Shown: in pieces, positions 18,069 to 26,190 of the stretch | How positions within the stretch are numbered: the stretch's first letter is position 1 | Layout: the number at the start of each line of letters is the position of its first letter | Origin: Pseudomonas profundi | Lineage (GTDB): Bacteria > Pseudomonadota > Gammaproteobacteria > Pseudomonadales > Pseudomonadaceae | Direction: 5' to 3' | DNA: 64,000 bases | NCBI RefSeq assembly: GCF_008638305.1 | Contig: NZ_VTPZ01000005.1 | Location: 15,444-79,443 of the forward strand | Position numbers and translations under genes: made by a program | The notes under the pieces: model-generated | Database searches by the model: none | What the model saw: the letters and a program-made list of their open reading frames with translations, nothing else | What the model was told of the DNA's origin: nothing

Positions 18069-19051
18069 GCTGCGGTCCCCCTTGCTGCCTCGGCCAGGGC
18101 GCGTTTGATCGCCCGGCGCGCTAATTCGATCTTGAAGGCGTTGTGCTCGAAACCACTGGCGCCCTGTAACAGCAGTTGCGCAGCCCGGTCGAAGGCCGGT
18201 GGCTCGGCCGCCTCACCGATCAGCGACGCTTCGGCGGCATCGTCGCGCCAGGGTTTATGCGCCACGCCGCCGAGGGCGATACGTGCCGAGCGAATCACCC
18301 CGCCATCGATATCCAGAGCGGCTGCGACGGACACCAGGGCAAAGGCATAGGAGGCGCGATCGCGCAATTTGAGATAGGCGCTGTGTTCAGCGTAACCAGC
18401 GGCTGGCAATTCAATCGCTGTGATCAACTCACCCTCGGCGAGTGTGTTGTCACGCTCCGGTTCGTCGCCGGGCAGACGATGGAAGTCCCGAAAGTCCACA
18501 CGGCGCTCGCCCTGCGGACCGCTGACATGGACCACTGCATCCAGCGCAGCCAGCGCGACACACATGTCCGAAGGGTGCACCGCAATGCACTGCTCGCTGT
18601 GGCCGAGAATGGCGTGCATCCTGTTGAGTCCGTCGCGCGCCGGACAGCCGGTGCCCGGCTCCCGTTTGTTGCAGGGCACGGTGCTGTCGTAGAAGTAATA
18701 ACAACGGGTACGTTGCAGCAGATTGCCGCCAGTGCTGGCCATATTGCGCAGCTGCGGGGAGGCGCCAGCCAGTATCGCCTTGGCCAACAGCGGATAGCGC
18801 CGCTCAATCAATGCATGCCAGGCAAGATCGGCATTGCTGACCAGCGCACCGATCCGTACGCCGCCGTCAGCCGTCTCTTCGATGGAATCCAGAGGCAGGC
18901 CGGTGATATCGATGAGCTGTTTTGGCCGCTCGACGTTTTCCTTCATCAGGTCCAGTAGGTTGGTACCGCCGGCGATATAGCGGCTCTGCGGACCGAACAG
19001 GCTGATGGCTTCATCTATGCGGGTGGGGCGCGCGTAGCTGAACGGGTTCAT
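18065..19051 (-). CDS. paoB: Aldehyde dehydrogenase FAD subunit (PaoB-like)
   Basis: This 328-residue FAD-binding subunit carries electrons from the iron-sulfur subunit to an acceptor. The start MNPFSYARPTRIDEAISLF and the FAD loop RYIAGGTNLLDLMKENVERP are standard for the CO-dehydrogenase flavoprotein family. The insertion TRCYYFYDSTVPCNKREPGT with a following GCPARDG carries the cysteines that bind the extra 4Fe-4S cluster found in PaoB. The start overlaps the stop of the 2Fe-2S subunit gene by 4 bp. Confidence 0.9.
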   Translation of the reverse strand: MNPFSYARPTRIDEAISLFGPQSRYIAGGTNLLDLMKENVERPKQLIDITGLPLDSIEETADGGVRIGALVSNADLAWHALIERRYPLLAKAILAGASPQLRNMASTGGNLLQRTRCYYFYDSTVPCNKREPGTGCPARDGLNRMHAILGHSEQCIAVHPSDMCVALAALDAVVHVSGPQGERRVDFRDFHRLPGDEPERDNTLAEGELITAIELPAAGYAEHSAYLKLRDRASYAFALVSVAAALDIDGGVIRSARIALGGVAHKPWRDDAAEASLIGEAAEPPAFDRAAQLLLQGASGFEHNAFKIELARRAIKRALAEAARGTAA

Positions 19052-19617
19052 GGCTTCACCTCCCGCACACCGTCATGCCCATCCGCTGATGCGCCCGCCT
19101 CGAATACGCCGACCCTATTGCGCGTTTCCGGCATGGCTGCCTCGATCGCCGCGAGAATGTTGGGATAGGCACCGCAGCGGCACAGGTTGCCGCTCATCTG
19201 CTCGCGGATATCATCGGCGCTCTGCGCCCTGCCCTCTGCCACCATTCCGATCGCCGAACAAATCTGCCCCGGCGTGCAATACCCGCACTGAAAGGCATCA
19301 TGGGTAACGAATGCGGTCTGCATCGGATGCAATCCGTCTTCGCTGGCCAGGCCTTCAATTGTTGTCAGCTCGGCTCCATCATGCATGATCGCCAGGGTCA
19401 GGCAGGCATTGATGCGCTTGCCATTGAGCAGCACGGTGCAGGCGCCGCATTGACCATGATCGCAGCCTTTTTTGGTACCGGTCAGGTCGAGTTGCTCGCG
19501 GAGCATGTCGAGCAGAGTGGTCCAGGGATACACCTCCAGCGTCCTGGGCTCTCCGTTCAGTTTGATGGTGATGGAACAGATGGCGATGCCATCCGCGTTC
19601 GCAGATGCTTCAGTCAT
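19048..19617 (-). CDS. paoA: Aldehyde dehydrogenase 2Fe-2S subunit (PaoA-like)
   Basis: This small subunit has two 2Fe-2S clusters. The plant-ferredoxin-type block is GCDHGQCGACTVLLNGKRI plus a downstream Cys. The second block is QCGYCTPGQICSAIG with NLCRCGAYPNI. I chose the ATG at 19617 (MTEASAN, 189 residues). An upstream in-frame start would add 20 residues without improving the family fit. Unlike E. coli PaoA, neither version carries a twin-arginine signal, so the complex is probably cytoplasmic here. It is the first structural gene of the pao set. Confidence 0.88.
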   Translation of the reverse strand: MTEASANADGIAICSITIKLNGEPRTLEVYPWTTLLDMLREQLDLTGTKKGCDHGQCGACTVLLNGKRINACLTLAIMHDGAELTTIEGLASEDGLHPMQTAFVTHDAFQCGYCTPGQICSAIGMVAEGRAQSADDIREQMSGNLCRCGAYPNILAAIEAAMPETRNRVGVFEAGASADGHDGVREVKP

Positions 19618-19703
19618 GGCAGCCTCACAGCATATTTGTTGGAGTCCGCTATCCGTGCGTTGCGCAAAGCCCGGCATTACGCCCAGGCTGAATGCGTGTT
19701 TTA

Positions 19704-20369
19704 TCAGGGTTTCAGTGACGTACGACCCCGGAAGAAAGCGGATCGTTCAGGTGTTGTCGAACGCTGACTGCGTTGCAGCACATCTTCCGGCCGGTCGATA
19801 TCCACTAACACCCCGGGATCATCCACGGCCAACTCAACGACATCACTCTGCGCAAACAGCTGTTGTGCCCCCCGGTCGCCCTTCAGTCCGAGCAGTGTGT
19901 TCTGATGCAGCGTGCCAATCCCGCGCGGATGACCGCGCTGTCCTTGATTCACCGGGACCACCGCCCTTTCCGGGCGAATCGCTTCAGCAATACGCTGAAC
20001 CGTATCGGGCCTGACATAAGGCATATCACCAAGCGCCACCAGCCAGCCGCGTTGCGCTGGGTACTGGGCTACCGCCTGAGCCAGACTGTGGCCCATCCCA
20101 TCGGTACGAACGGTAAGCACCGCTGCATCAAAATGCGCCGCTTCTTGATCAAGCCAGGCGAGCAATTCACGATTGTCACGCCGCACAACGACAACAAGCT
20201 TCTCGGCAACGCCTCGCAGCGCCCCAAGCGTAGATTCGATCACGAGCCGGGAGTCTGATGTGCGCTCACAGTTAGCTAGCAATTTGTCAGTGTCATGCCG
20301 CTCGCGAAAGCGACTGCCCTGCCCCGCTGCAAGGACTATCGTGCAGACGTCCGAGCGCAGGTCAGACAT
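19704..20369 (-). CDS. mocA: MocA-like molybdenum cofactor cytidylyltransferase
   Basis: This 221-residue NTP transferase probably converts molybdopterin to the cytosine dinucleotide form required by PaoC-type enzymes. The nucleotide-binding start CTIVLAAGQGSRFRERHDTDK is the MobA/MocA signature. ALGDMPYVRPDTVQ carries the metal-binding Asp, and NQGQRGHPRGIG is the MocA-type loop. I chose the ATG at 20369 over a GTG 18 bp upstream. The start overlaps the stop of the XdhC-family gene by 8 bp. Sitting between that gene and paoA, it fits a dedicated cofactor-maturation role. Confidence 0.82.
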   Translation of the reverse strand: MSDLRSDVCTIVLAAGQGSRFRERHDTDKLLANCERTSDSRLVIESTLGALRGVAEKLVVVVRRDNRELLAWLDQEAAHFDAAVLTVRTDGMGHSLAQAVAQYPAQRGWLVALGDMPYVRPDTVQRIAEAIRPERAVVPVNQGQRGHPRGIGTLHQNTLLGLKGDRGAQQLFAQSDVVELAVDDPGVLVDIDRPEDVLQRSQRSTTPERSAFFRGRTSLKP

Positions 20370-21318
20370 TGAACCGCGCCCCGACACCGTTACGGATGGC
20401 CACGATCTCAGCCATTAACGACAGCGCGATTTCCGCTGGTGTGCGGCTGCCAATGGCTAGGCCGATCGGTCCGTGCAGGCGTGCCACCGCCGACTCGGCG
20501 AGACCCAGCGACACCAGGCGCGTCCTGCGTTTGTCGTTGTTGACCCGCGAGCCGAGCGCGCCTACATAAAAGGCTTCGGACTCCAGCGCCTTGAGTAGCG
20601 CCAGATCGTCGAGCACCGGATCGTGGGTCAGAGCGACCACAGCGGTGTGCGCGTCCGGCTCGATCGCTACCACCGCATCATCCGGCATACCTGCAACGAA
20701 ACGGGTACCCAGCGCCGGCCAGTCATACTGATAACCTTCACGCGGATCGCAGACCAGCACCTCGAAACCCAGACCGACGGCCAGCTCTGCGGCGTAGCGC
20801 GACAACTGACCGGCGCCGATCAGCAACAGACGCCAGGCCGGCCCGAAAGGCGCACGAAGTCTTTCGCCGTCGAACTGAAGGGATTCACGCTCATTCGTCG
20901 GAAACAGAGTGACAGCGCCGCTCTCCAGCTCAACTTCACGCAGCACACGCTCATGTGCGGCGCAGCGCCCTAGCAACACATCAAGCCAGCCGGAATCGGT
21001 CAGCGGCTCGCGCAGCAGACGCAAGGTACCGCCGCAGGGTAATCCGAAGCGCGCGGATTCTTCCTTGCTGACGCCGTAATTGATGATCTGGCAATGCTGT
21101 TGCGGGTCGTGAGGCGGCGGATTGGCTAAAAGATCATCCTCAATGCAGCCGCCAGAAACCGAACCCTCGACCCGGCCATCGTCACGCAGCGCCAATAACG
21201 AACCGACTGGGCGCGGCGCGCTACCCCAGGTCTCGATTACCGTATACAGCACCACATCATGTCCTTCACGCAGCCATTCTCTGGCTCGGCGCAGGACGCC
21301 CAGATCTACCGTATCCAT
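20362..21318 (-). CDS. XdhC/PaoD-family molybdoenzyme maturation factor
   Basis: Proteins of this family bind sulfurated molybdenum cofactor and insert it into xanthine-oxidase-type enzymes. The 318-residue length equals E. coli PaoD. The N-terminal XdhC/CoxI domain has IETWGSAPRPVGSLLALRDD and GSVSGGCIEDDLL. A Rossmann-type domain follows (LLIGAGQLSRYAAELAVGLG) and then the block ALTHDPVLDDLALLKALES with YVGALGSRVNNDKRR. Its place first in the five-gene run suggests it is made before the enzyme subunits. The PaoD orthology is inferred from length and context. Confidence 0.85.
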   Translation of the reverse strand: MDTVDLGVLRRAREWLREGHDVVLYTVIETWGSAPRPVGSLLALRDDGRVEGSVSGGCIEDDLLANPPPHDPQQHCQIINYGVSKEESARFGLPCGGTLRLLREPLTDSGWLDVLLGRCAAHERVLREVELESGAVTLFPTNERESLQFDGERLRAPFGPAWRLLLIGAGQLSRYAAELAVGLGFEVLVCDPREGYQYDWPALGTRFVAGMPDDAVVAIEPDAHTAVVALTHDPVLDDLALLKALESEAFYVGALGSRVNNDKRRTRLVSLGLAESAVARLHGPIGLAIGSRTPAEIALSLMAEIVAIRNGVGARFNV

Positions 21319-21413
21319 CCCGCTCCTGTTTTTTGCATGACCAGACTCGAAGCCGATATGTGAGTCACGATTGGCCCACTGAACTTGCTTACAGCGCCGG
21401 TCGAGGGACTGTC

Positions 21414-21510
21414 GAGTTCCACCTCGGCACAGCTATCTTCGACAGCTACGCCGGCCGAGACCGGCCCTCCATCACACGCCGTATCATGGAATATCAAGTT
21501 TCACCTCGAC
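21414..21510. repeat. Dispersed intergenic repeat (two GTCGAGGTGGAACT-like motifs)
   Basis: Two related motifs lie here in the gap between the XdhC-family gene and copA: GAGTTCCACCTCGG at 21414-21427 and TCAAGTTTCACCTCGAC at 21494-21510. The first continues through ACAGCTACGCCGGCC to CCGGCCCTCCAT (21473). A very similar stretch lies at 46443-46510 near benE. The function is unknown; it may be a family of REP-like intergenic sequences. Otherwise the 21319-21611 gap should contain the promoter of the XdhC-pao operon. Confidence 0.5.
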
Positions 21511-21611
21511 GATCCCGTCCGCCCTATTCACCGCTGCCCAGCAACGGCGGCGTCCTGCTTGTGACCGACCCTTACCGGTGTAAGTTCGTGTGCTGTTCAG
21601 AGCCCGCCGGC

Positions 21612-21642
21612 TTGACCTTGACATCATGTCAAGCGCCATGCT
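21612..21642 (+). promoter_or_regulatory. CueR-type promoter/operator of copA
   Basis: A -35 element TTGACC (21612-21617) and a weak -10 CATGCT (21637-21642) are separated by 19 bp, the over-long spacer typical of MerR-family promoters. A perfect 17-bp dyad, CTTGACAT-C-ATGTCAAG (21617-21633), fills the spacer. The promoter is 28 bp before the copA start, and CueR is encoded downstream. It follows that CueR bound to Cu(I) or Ag(I) would untwist this promoter. Confidence 0.85.
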
Positions 21643-21669
21643 CTGGTAACTGGTTACGAGGAACCGCAC

Positions 21670-24054
21670 ATGAGCACTGTTACCCTTCATATAAACGGCA
21701 TGAGTTGCGCCAGTTGCGTGCGCCGCATCGAGCAGGTGCTGGACAAAGCGACCGGCATCAGCTCGGCGGAGGTCAACCTGGCCTCAGAGGCCGCGCGTCT
21801 GGAGATCGACGATCCGAAGCAGCTCGGTCCCGCCTGCGAAGCGCTGGACCAGGCCGGCTATGGCGTCACAACCGAACACCGACAGCTCGCCATTGCTGAC
21901 ATGACCTGTGCCAGTTGTGTCAGCCGGGTAGAAAAAGCGCTGCTCAGCGTTCCCGGCGTAGTGGGTGCGCAGGTCAATCTGGCCAGTGAGCAGGCGCGTA
22001 TCACCCTGCTGCCGAGCACAGATGATTCGGCTGTTCTTGCTGCATTGGACAAAGCCGGTTACCCGGGCAAATGGCTGGATGAAGGTCGCGCTGAAGATCC
22101 CGAACAGCAATCGGCGAAGCTGCGTCACCAGCGCTGGCACCTGATCGCCGCAGCGCTGCTTAGCGCCCCGCTCGCGTTGGGCATGGTGCCTGAGCTCTTC
22201 GGCCGGCATGACCTGATGCTGCCGCCCATGATCCAGCTGGTGCTGGCGTCCATCGTGCAATTCGGTTTCGGCGCCCGCTTCTATCGTGGCGCCTGGCATG
22301 CCCTGCGCAACTTCACCGGGAACATGGACCTGCTGGTCGCCATGGGCACGTCCGCAGGCTGGGCACTGAGCACATGGCATGTCATCAGTACCCCCGCCGG
22401 GCAGATGCCCGTGCTGTATTACGAAGCGTCCGCGGTCATCGTCACCTTCGTGCTGCTTGGTAAGTATCTGGAGAGTCGGGCCAAGGGGCAGACGCTTGAA
22501 GCCATCCGTGCGCTCACCGCACTGCGCCCGGACACGGCACGCCTGCGAACCCCCGAGGGAGATCGCATGGTGCCGCTTGATCAGATCAAACCCACTGACC
22601 TGATAGTGGTGCAACCGGGTGAACGTATCCCGGTCGACGGGATGGTGCGGGAAGGCGGCAGCCACGTCGATGAATCCATGCTCACCGGCGAGAGCCTGCC
22701 AGTCAGTCGCCAGCCCGGCGAACTGGTCAGCACCGGTGCAATGAATCTGGACGGTGTACTGATACTGGAAACCACCGCTGTCGGCCACGACACCATGCTA
22801 TCGCGCATCGTGCGCCTGGTGGAAAGCGCACAGGCCTCCAAGGCACCGATCCAGCGACTGGTGGACCGCGTCAGCGCGGTGTTCGTCCCGATTGTGGTGG
22901 TGATTGCGCTACTGGCCTGGGGCATTGGCAGCCTCTGGTTCGGCGCTGAGCAGGCCCTGCTCAATGCCATCGCTGTACTGGTAATTGCCTGCCCCTGCGC
23001 CCTCGGCTTGGCAACGCCCACTGCGATCATGGTGGGTACCGGCATCGCTGCCCGGCACGGCATTCTGATTCGCGATGCCCAGGCGCTGGAGCTGGCGCAT
23101 CGGGTCGATAGTGTCGTGTTCGACAAGACCGGCACGCTCACCGAAGGCAAGCCGGAACTGAAAGCATTCGAAACCGGCGATACGCCCTACACACAGGCGC
23201 TGGCCTGGGCCGCATCGATTCAGAAACATGCCGAGCATCCATTGGCCACGGCGCTGCTGAATCATGCTGCTGATCAGGACGTGAAAGCAGAACCTGCCCA
23301 GGATTTCCGCGTGCATGCAGGGCGTGGCGCCAGCGGCATGGTCGAGGGGCACAAGGCCTGGCTCGGCAATGCTTTGCTGATGCGCGAACAAGGAATGGAT
23401 CTGTCCGCCTGGGAGCAGACTATCGAACAGCACGAAGCCGAAGGTCGGACCATCTCCTGGCTCGGCATCGATGATGGTCAGCCCAGAGTGGTCGCCCTCA
23501 TGGCGTTTGCCGATACCCTCAAGGCTACTTCCCGGGCCACCGTGGATCAACTGACTGCGGCGGGTATCGAAAGCTGGTTGATCAGCGGAGACAGTCAGGC
23601 AGCCGCCGGAGCCGTGGGCCGTGAACTGGGCATCAGCCACGTCGAGGCGCAGGTATTACCTGCAGATAAAGCCAGGCACGTTGAAGCACTGCGCGCCAAG
23701 GGCCGGGTGGTTGCCATGATCGGCGACGGGATCAACGATGCGCCAGCGCTCGCCGCTGCTGACGTCGGAATGGCCATGTCGACCGGTACGGATGTGGCAA
23801 TGCACAGCGCCGGCATCACGCTGATGCGCGGCGAACCGCAGCTGGTCCCGGCGGCGCTGGATATTTCGCGTCATACCTGGCACAAGATCCGGCAGAACCT
23901 GTTCTGGGCATTCGTCTATAACAGCGTAGGGATTCCGCTCGCGGCAGTTGGCCTGCTGAACCCCATGCTGGCCGGCGCCATGATGGCCGCAAGTAGCGTC
24001 AGCGTCGTCGCCAACGCGTTGTTACTCAAACGCTGGAAGCCGGAGATCGCATGA
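21670..24054 (+). CDS. copA: Copper-exporting P1B-type ATPase
   Basis: CopA pumps Cu(I) (and Ag(I)) out of the cytoplasm. The 794-residue protein has two N-terminal heavy-metal domains with GMSCASCVRRIE and DMTCASCVSRVE, and eight membrane helices including the ion-path motif IACPCALGLATP. The A-domain block MLTGESLPV, the phosphorylation site DKTGTLTEGKPE, an HP-type nucleotide-binding site (KHAEHPLATAL) and the hinge MIGDGINDAPALAAADVGMA are all present. No active-site residue appears missing. A MerR-type operator precedes it, and its stop overlaps cueR (ATGA), so pump and sensor are one self-limiting operon. Confidence 0.95.
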   Translation: MSTVTLHINGMSCASCVRRIEQVLDKATGISSAEVNLASEAARLEIDDPKQLGPACEALDQAGYGVTTEHRQLAIADMTCASCVSRVEKALLSVPGVVGAQVNLASEQARITLLPSTDDSAVLAALDKAGYPGKWLDEGRAEDPEQQSAKLRHQRWHLIAAALLSAPLALGMVPELFGRHDLMLPPMIQLVLASIVQFGFGARFYRGAWHALRNFTGNMDLLVAMGTSAGWALSTWHVISTPAGQMPVLYYEASAVIVTFVLLGKYLESRAKGQTLEAIRALTALRPDTARLRTPEGDRMVPLDQIKPTDLIVVQPGERIPVDGMVREGGSHVDESMLTGESLPVSRQPGELVSTGAMNLDGVLILETTAVGHDTMLSRIVRLVESAQASKAPIQRLVDRVSAVFVPIVVVIALLAWGIGSLWFGAEQALLNAIAVLVIACPCALGLATPTAIMVGTGIAARHGILIRDAQALELAHRVDSVVFDKTGTLTEGKPELKAFETGDTPYTQALAWAASIQKHAEHPLATALLNHAADQDVKAEPAQDFRVHAGRGASGMVEGHKAWLGNALLMREQGMDLSAWEQTIEQHEAEGRTISWLGIDDGQPRVVALMAFADTLKATSRATVDQLTAAGIESWLISGDSQAAAGAVGRELGISHVEAQVLPADKARHVEALRAKGRVVAMIGDGINDAPALAAADVGMAMSTGTDVAMHSAGITLMRGEPQLVPAALDISRHTWHKIRQNLFWAFVYNSVGIPLAAVGLLNPMLAGAMMAASSVSVVANALLLKRWKPEIA

Positions 24055-24458
24055 ATATCAGTGAAGCCGCAAAGGCCAGCGGGCTGACGCCGAGGATGAT
24101 CCGTCACTACGAAAGCATTGGCCTGTTGCCCTCTGCAGAACGCAGTGCGGCGGGCTATCGGCGCTACAACAACCAGGATCTGCACACGCTGCGCTTCATT
24201 CACCGCGCACGCACGCTTGGGTTCAGCATCGAGCAAATCAGTCAGTTATTGGCGCTCTGGCAGAACCGCGAACGCAGCAGCGCCGAGGTCAAATCGCTAG
24301 TCAGGGATCACCTGGTGGAACTGGAAGAAAAGATCGCCGGATTACAGGCCATGCATGACTCCCTGGCCCATCTGGCAAATTGCTGCCGCGGCGATTCGCG
24401 GCCCGAATGCCCGATTCTGGATAATCTGGCTGACAATGAATGCGAGAGGAAACACTGA
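24051..24458 (+). CDS. cueR: Copper-responsive MerR regulator CueR
   Basis: This 135-residue MerR-family activator begins MNISEAAKASGLTPRMIRHYESIGLL (helix-turn-helix with wing RSAAGYRRY), followed by a dimerisation coiled coil. The C-terminal metal loop CCRGDSRPECPIL has the two cysteines seven residues apart that define Cu(I)/Ag(I) sensing. A Zn/Cd/Pb sensor would have different ligands. It is the second gene of the copA operon and should control its own synthesis from the copA promoter. Confidence 0.93.
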   Translation: MNISEAAKASGLTPRMIRHYESIGLLPSAERSAAGYRRYNNQDLHTLRFIHRARTLGFSIEQISQLLALWQNRERSSAEVKSLVRDHLVELEEKIAGLQAMHDSLAHLANCCRGDSRPECPILDNLADNECERKH

Positions 24459-24502
24459 AGGTAACTACAGAGGACCGCGTCCGCCTGGAACTCGCCGCGT
24501 CA

Positions 24503-24902
24503 CCCTGGGGGTGTAGCGCGCCTGCGCTACGCCAAGGTCTGCCGCACGCTCATGTTCATTGCTAGACCAGTCGCTAGCCTGAACCCGTCGGCGAGTTCGA
24601 ACCTGTCGGCGCGTCCGAACGCGGCCCGAGCCGCACGCCAACCTCACGAAAAACCCTTCTGGCGCCGCTACGCCAGCGCCCCCTGGGGGTGTAGCGCGCC
24701 CGCGCTACGCCAAGGCCTTGCCACACGCTCATGTTCAACACAGAGTCAATCGTTGTTCTGAACCCGTCGGCGCGCAGGCGCGCGCCAACCCCAGGAAAAA
24801 CCAGCGCCGTCCTGGGGGTGTAGCGCGCCTGCGCTACGCCAAGGCCTTGCGCCACATCGACCCAGTCGTCGAGCAGGCGCTCGACAACCCCAGGGATGAC
24901 TA
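24503..24902. repeat. Tandem array of composite REP-like palindromes (three units)
   Basis: Three copies of a unit start at 24503, 24681 and 24811 (about 178, 130 and 92 bp). Each opens with CCTGGGGGTGTAGCGC and a palindrome GTAGCGC-GCC(T/C)-GCGCTAC (cores 24513-24530, 24691-24708, 24820-24837). Each then runs on through CGCCAAGG to a second palindrome of the form CGAGC-AGGC-GCTCG or GCGC-AGGC-GCGC, and ends near CCAACCCCAGG. The two palindrome types have loops GCCT and AGGC, that is, opposite orientation, as in bacterial interspersed mosaic elements. The array fills the gap between cueR and the end of flgL. Open frames across it are repeat artefacts. Confidence 0.85.
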
Positions 24903-26177
24903 CTAGCGCAGCAGATTAAACAAACTCATCCCGCTAATCTTGACGAAACTCTGCTGCGCCGCCTGCAGCACGACCGACTCCAGACTCAGCCGACTGAGCG
25001 CTTCGGCATAGTCCAGATCCTCGATACCCGATTTGACCGTCGTATTGATCAACTCCACCTCGGCGTGTTCGTTCTGAGTGGACTCGATAACATTCATCCG
25101 CGCCCCGATTGAGGTTTGCACGCCGAGAACCTTGTTCATAGCATTGTCGATATTTTGCAGACTGAAAGAGAGCACATCGCGCCGCTGCAGTTTGTCCTCC
25201 GCTTTATCACCACCTGTTTCAAGCTCTTCACGTAACATTCGAACGCTTTCAAGAAGACTGCGCTTCTCTGTTTTTTCTGATTCCGGCTCGCTAGAAACAT
25301 CGCCACGAGTGATTGTGAACTCATCACCGTCAGCCAGCTCTCCATCGAGATTGACGACCACCCCGGCAAAGCGGATCTGGTAGCTCTGCTCAGCATTTTC
25401 GTTGATGGTCCCTTTTTCTAACGGTTCGCCGTCAGCGGATACCGGGTCGTGACCGAATATTTCGTATTCCAGACTGCCGTCAGCTGCCTGACCTATTTCG
25501 ATGCTGACGTTTTTATGCGGATAAAACTTTGTATCGTATGCGTTCTTATCCTCCACCGTCCCGATTGAGATGCGCGCCTCACCGGAGACTGTGTCCGTAA
25601 CAACCTTATCCACATTCAGTACATCAACAAACAGATCCTTCCCGTTATCATTGATCGCAATGGACGTCGAGCCGGCAATATCAATGAAGCGCTGCCCTTC
25701 ATCTCCCTCATACTTATAACTACCGTTAGCTTCCCTGACGAAAGGCTGATTTTCGCTCATATAGCCGCCAAACAGATATTCGCCACGGGCATTTTTCGAG
25801 TTCATCAGCCCAAATAGCTCTTCCTCGCGGCCCGCAAGTTCCTGGGCAAGCGCTTCGCGGCCGCCCTTATCCAAAGCACCGTTTCCAGCTTCCAGAGCAA
25901 TTTCACGAATCCGCTGCAGAATATTATTTACTGAACCCAACGTCGCTTCTTCCAACATAAGGCTGTTATTGGCAGCGGTCAGGTTTCCCTTGTATTGCTC
26001 AAGCTTGCCGGCTTGCTGGTCCAACTGCAGCAGGCGCACACTCCCGACCGGATCGTCCGCAGGCGTCATGATGCGCTTGCCGGAGCTGATCTGCTCCTGG
26101 GTGCGCGTCACGTTGCTGTAGTTATTCTGCATTCCCTGCACGCCGTTATTGAATGCCTGTATTGTCGAAATACGCAT
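24903..26177 (-). CDS. flgL: Flagellar hook-filament junction protein FlgL
   Basis: FlgL (HAP3) joins the hook to the filament. The 424-residue protein starts MRISTIQAFNNGVQGMQNN, has the flagellin-like N-terminal helix region (SSGKRIMTPADDPVGSVRLL) and ends in the matching C-terminal coiled coil (DLDYAEALSRLSLESVVLQA). The central part (roughly residues 150-320) is acidic, Lys/Glu-rich and more AT-rich than its neighbours, as expected for a surface-exposed variable domain. It is the last gene of the flgF-flgL unit, 13 bp after flgK. Confidence 0.95.
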   Translation of the reverse strand: MRISTIQAFNNGVQGMQNNYSNVTRTQEQISSGKRIMTPADDPVGSVRLLQLDQQAGKLEQYKGNLTAANNSLMLEEATLGSVNNILQRIREIALEAGNGALDKGGREALAQELAGREEELFGLMNSKNARGEYLFGGYMSENQPFVREANGSYKYEGDEGQRFIDIAGSTSIAINDNGKDLFVDVLNVDKVVTDTVSGEARISIGTVEDKNAYDTKFYPHKNVSIEIGQAADGSLEYEIFGHDPVSADGEPLEKGTINENAEQSYQIRFAGVVVNLDGELADGDEFTITRGDVSSEPESEKTEKRSLLESVRMLREELETGGDKAEDKLQRRDVLSFSLQNIDNAMNKVLGVQTSIGARMNVIESTQNEHAEVELINTTVKSGIEDLDYAEALSRLSLESVVLQAAQQSFVKISGMSLFNLLR

Positions 26178-26190
26178 GGCCGTTTCCCTG

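Noticed and set aside
24574-24855. 93-residue frame with repeated GVAQARYTPR units
   Set aside because: The peptide repeats only mirror the DNA palindromes of the REP-like array. No ribosome site or family supports a gene.
24503-24902. CRISPR-like array
   Set aside because: Units are 92-178 bp long with conserved, non-unique interiors and internal palindromes. There are no regularly spaced unique spacers and no cas genes.
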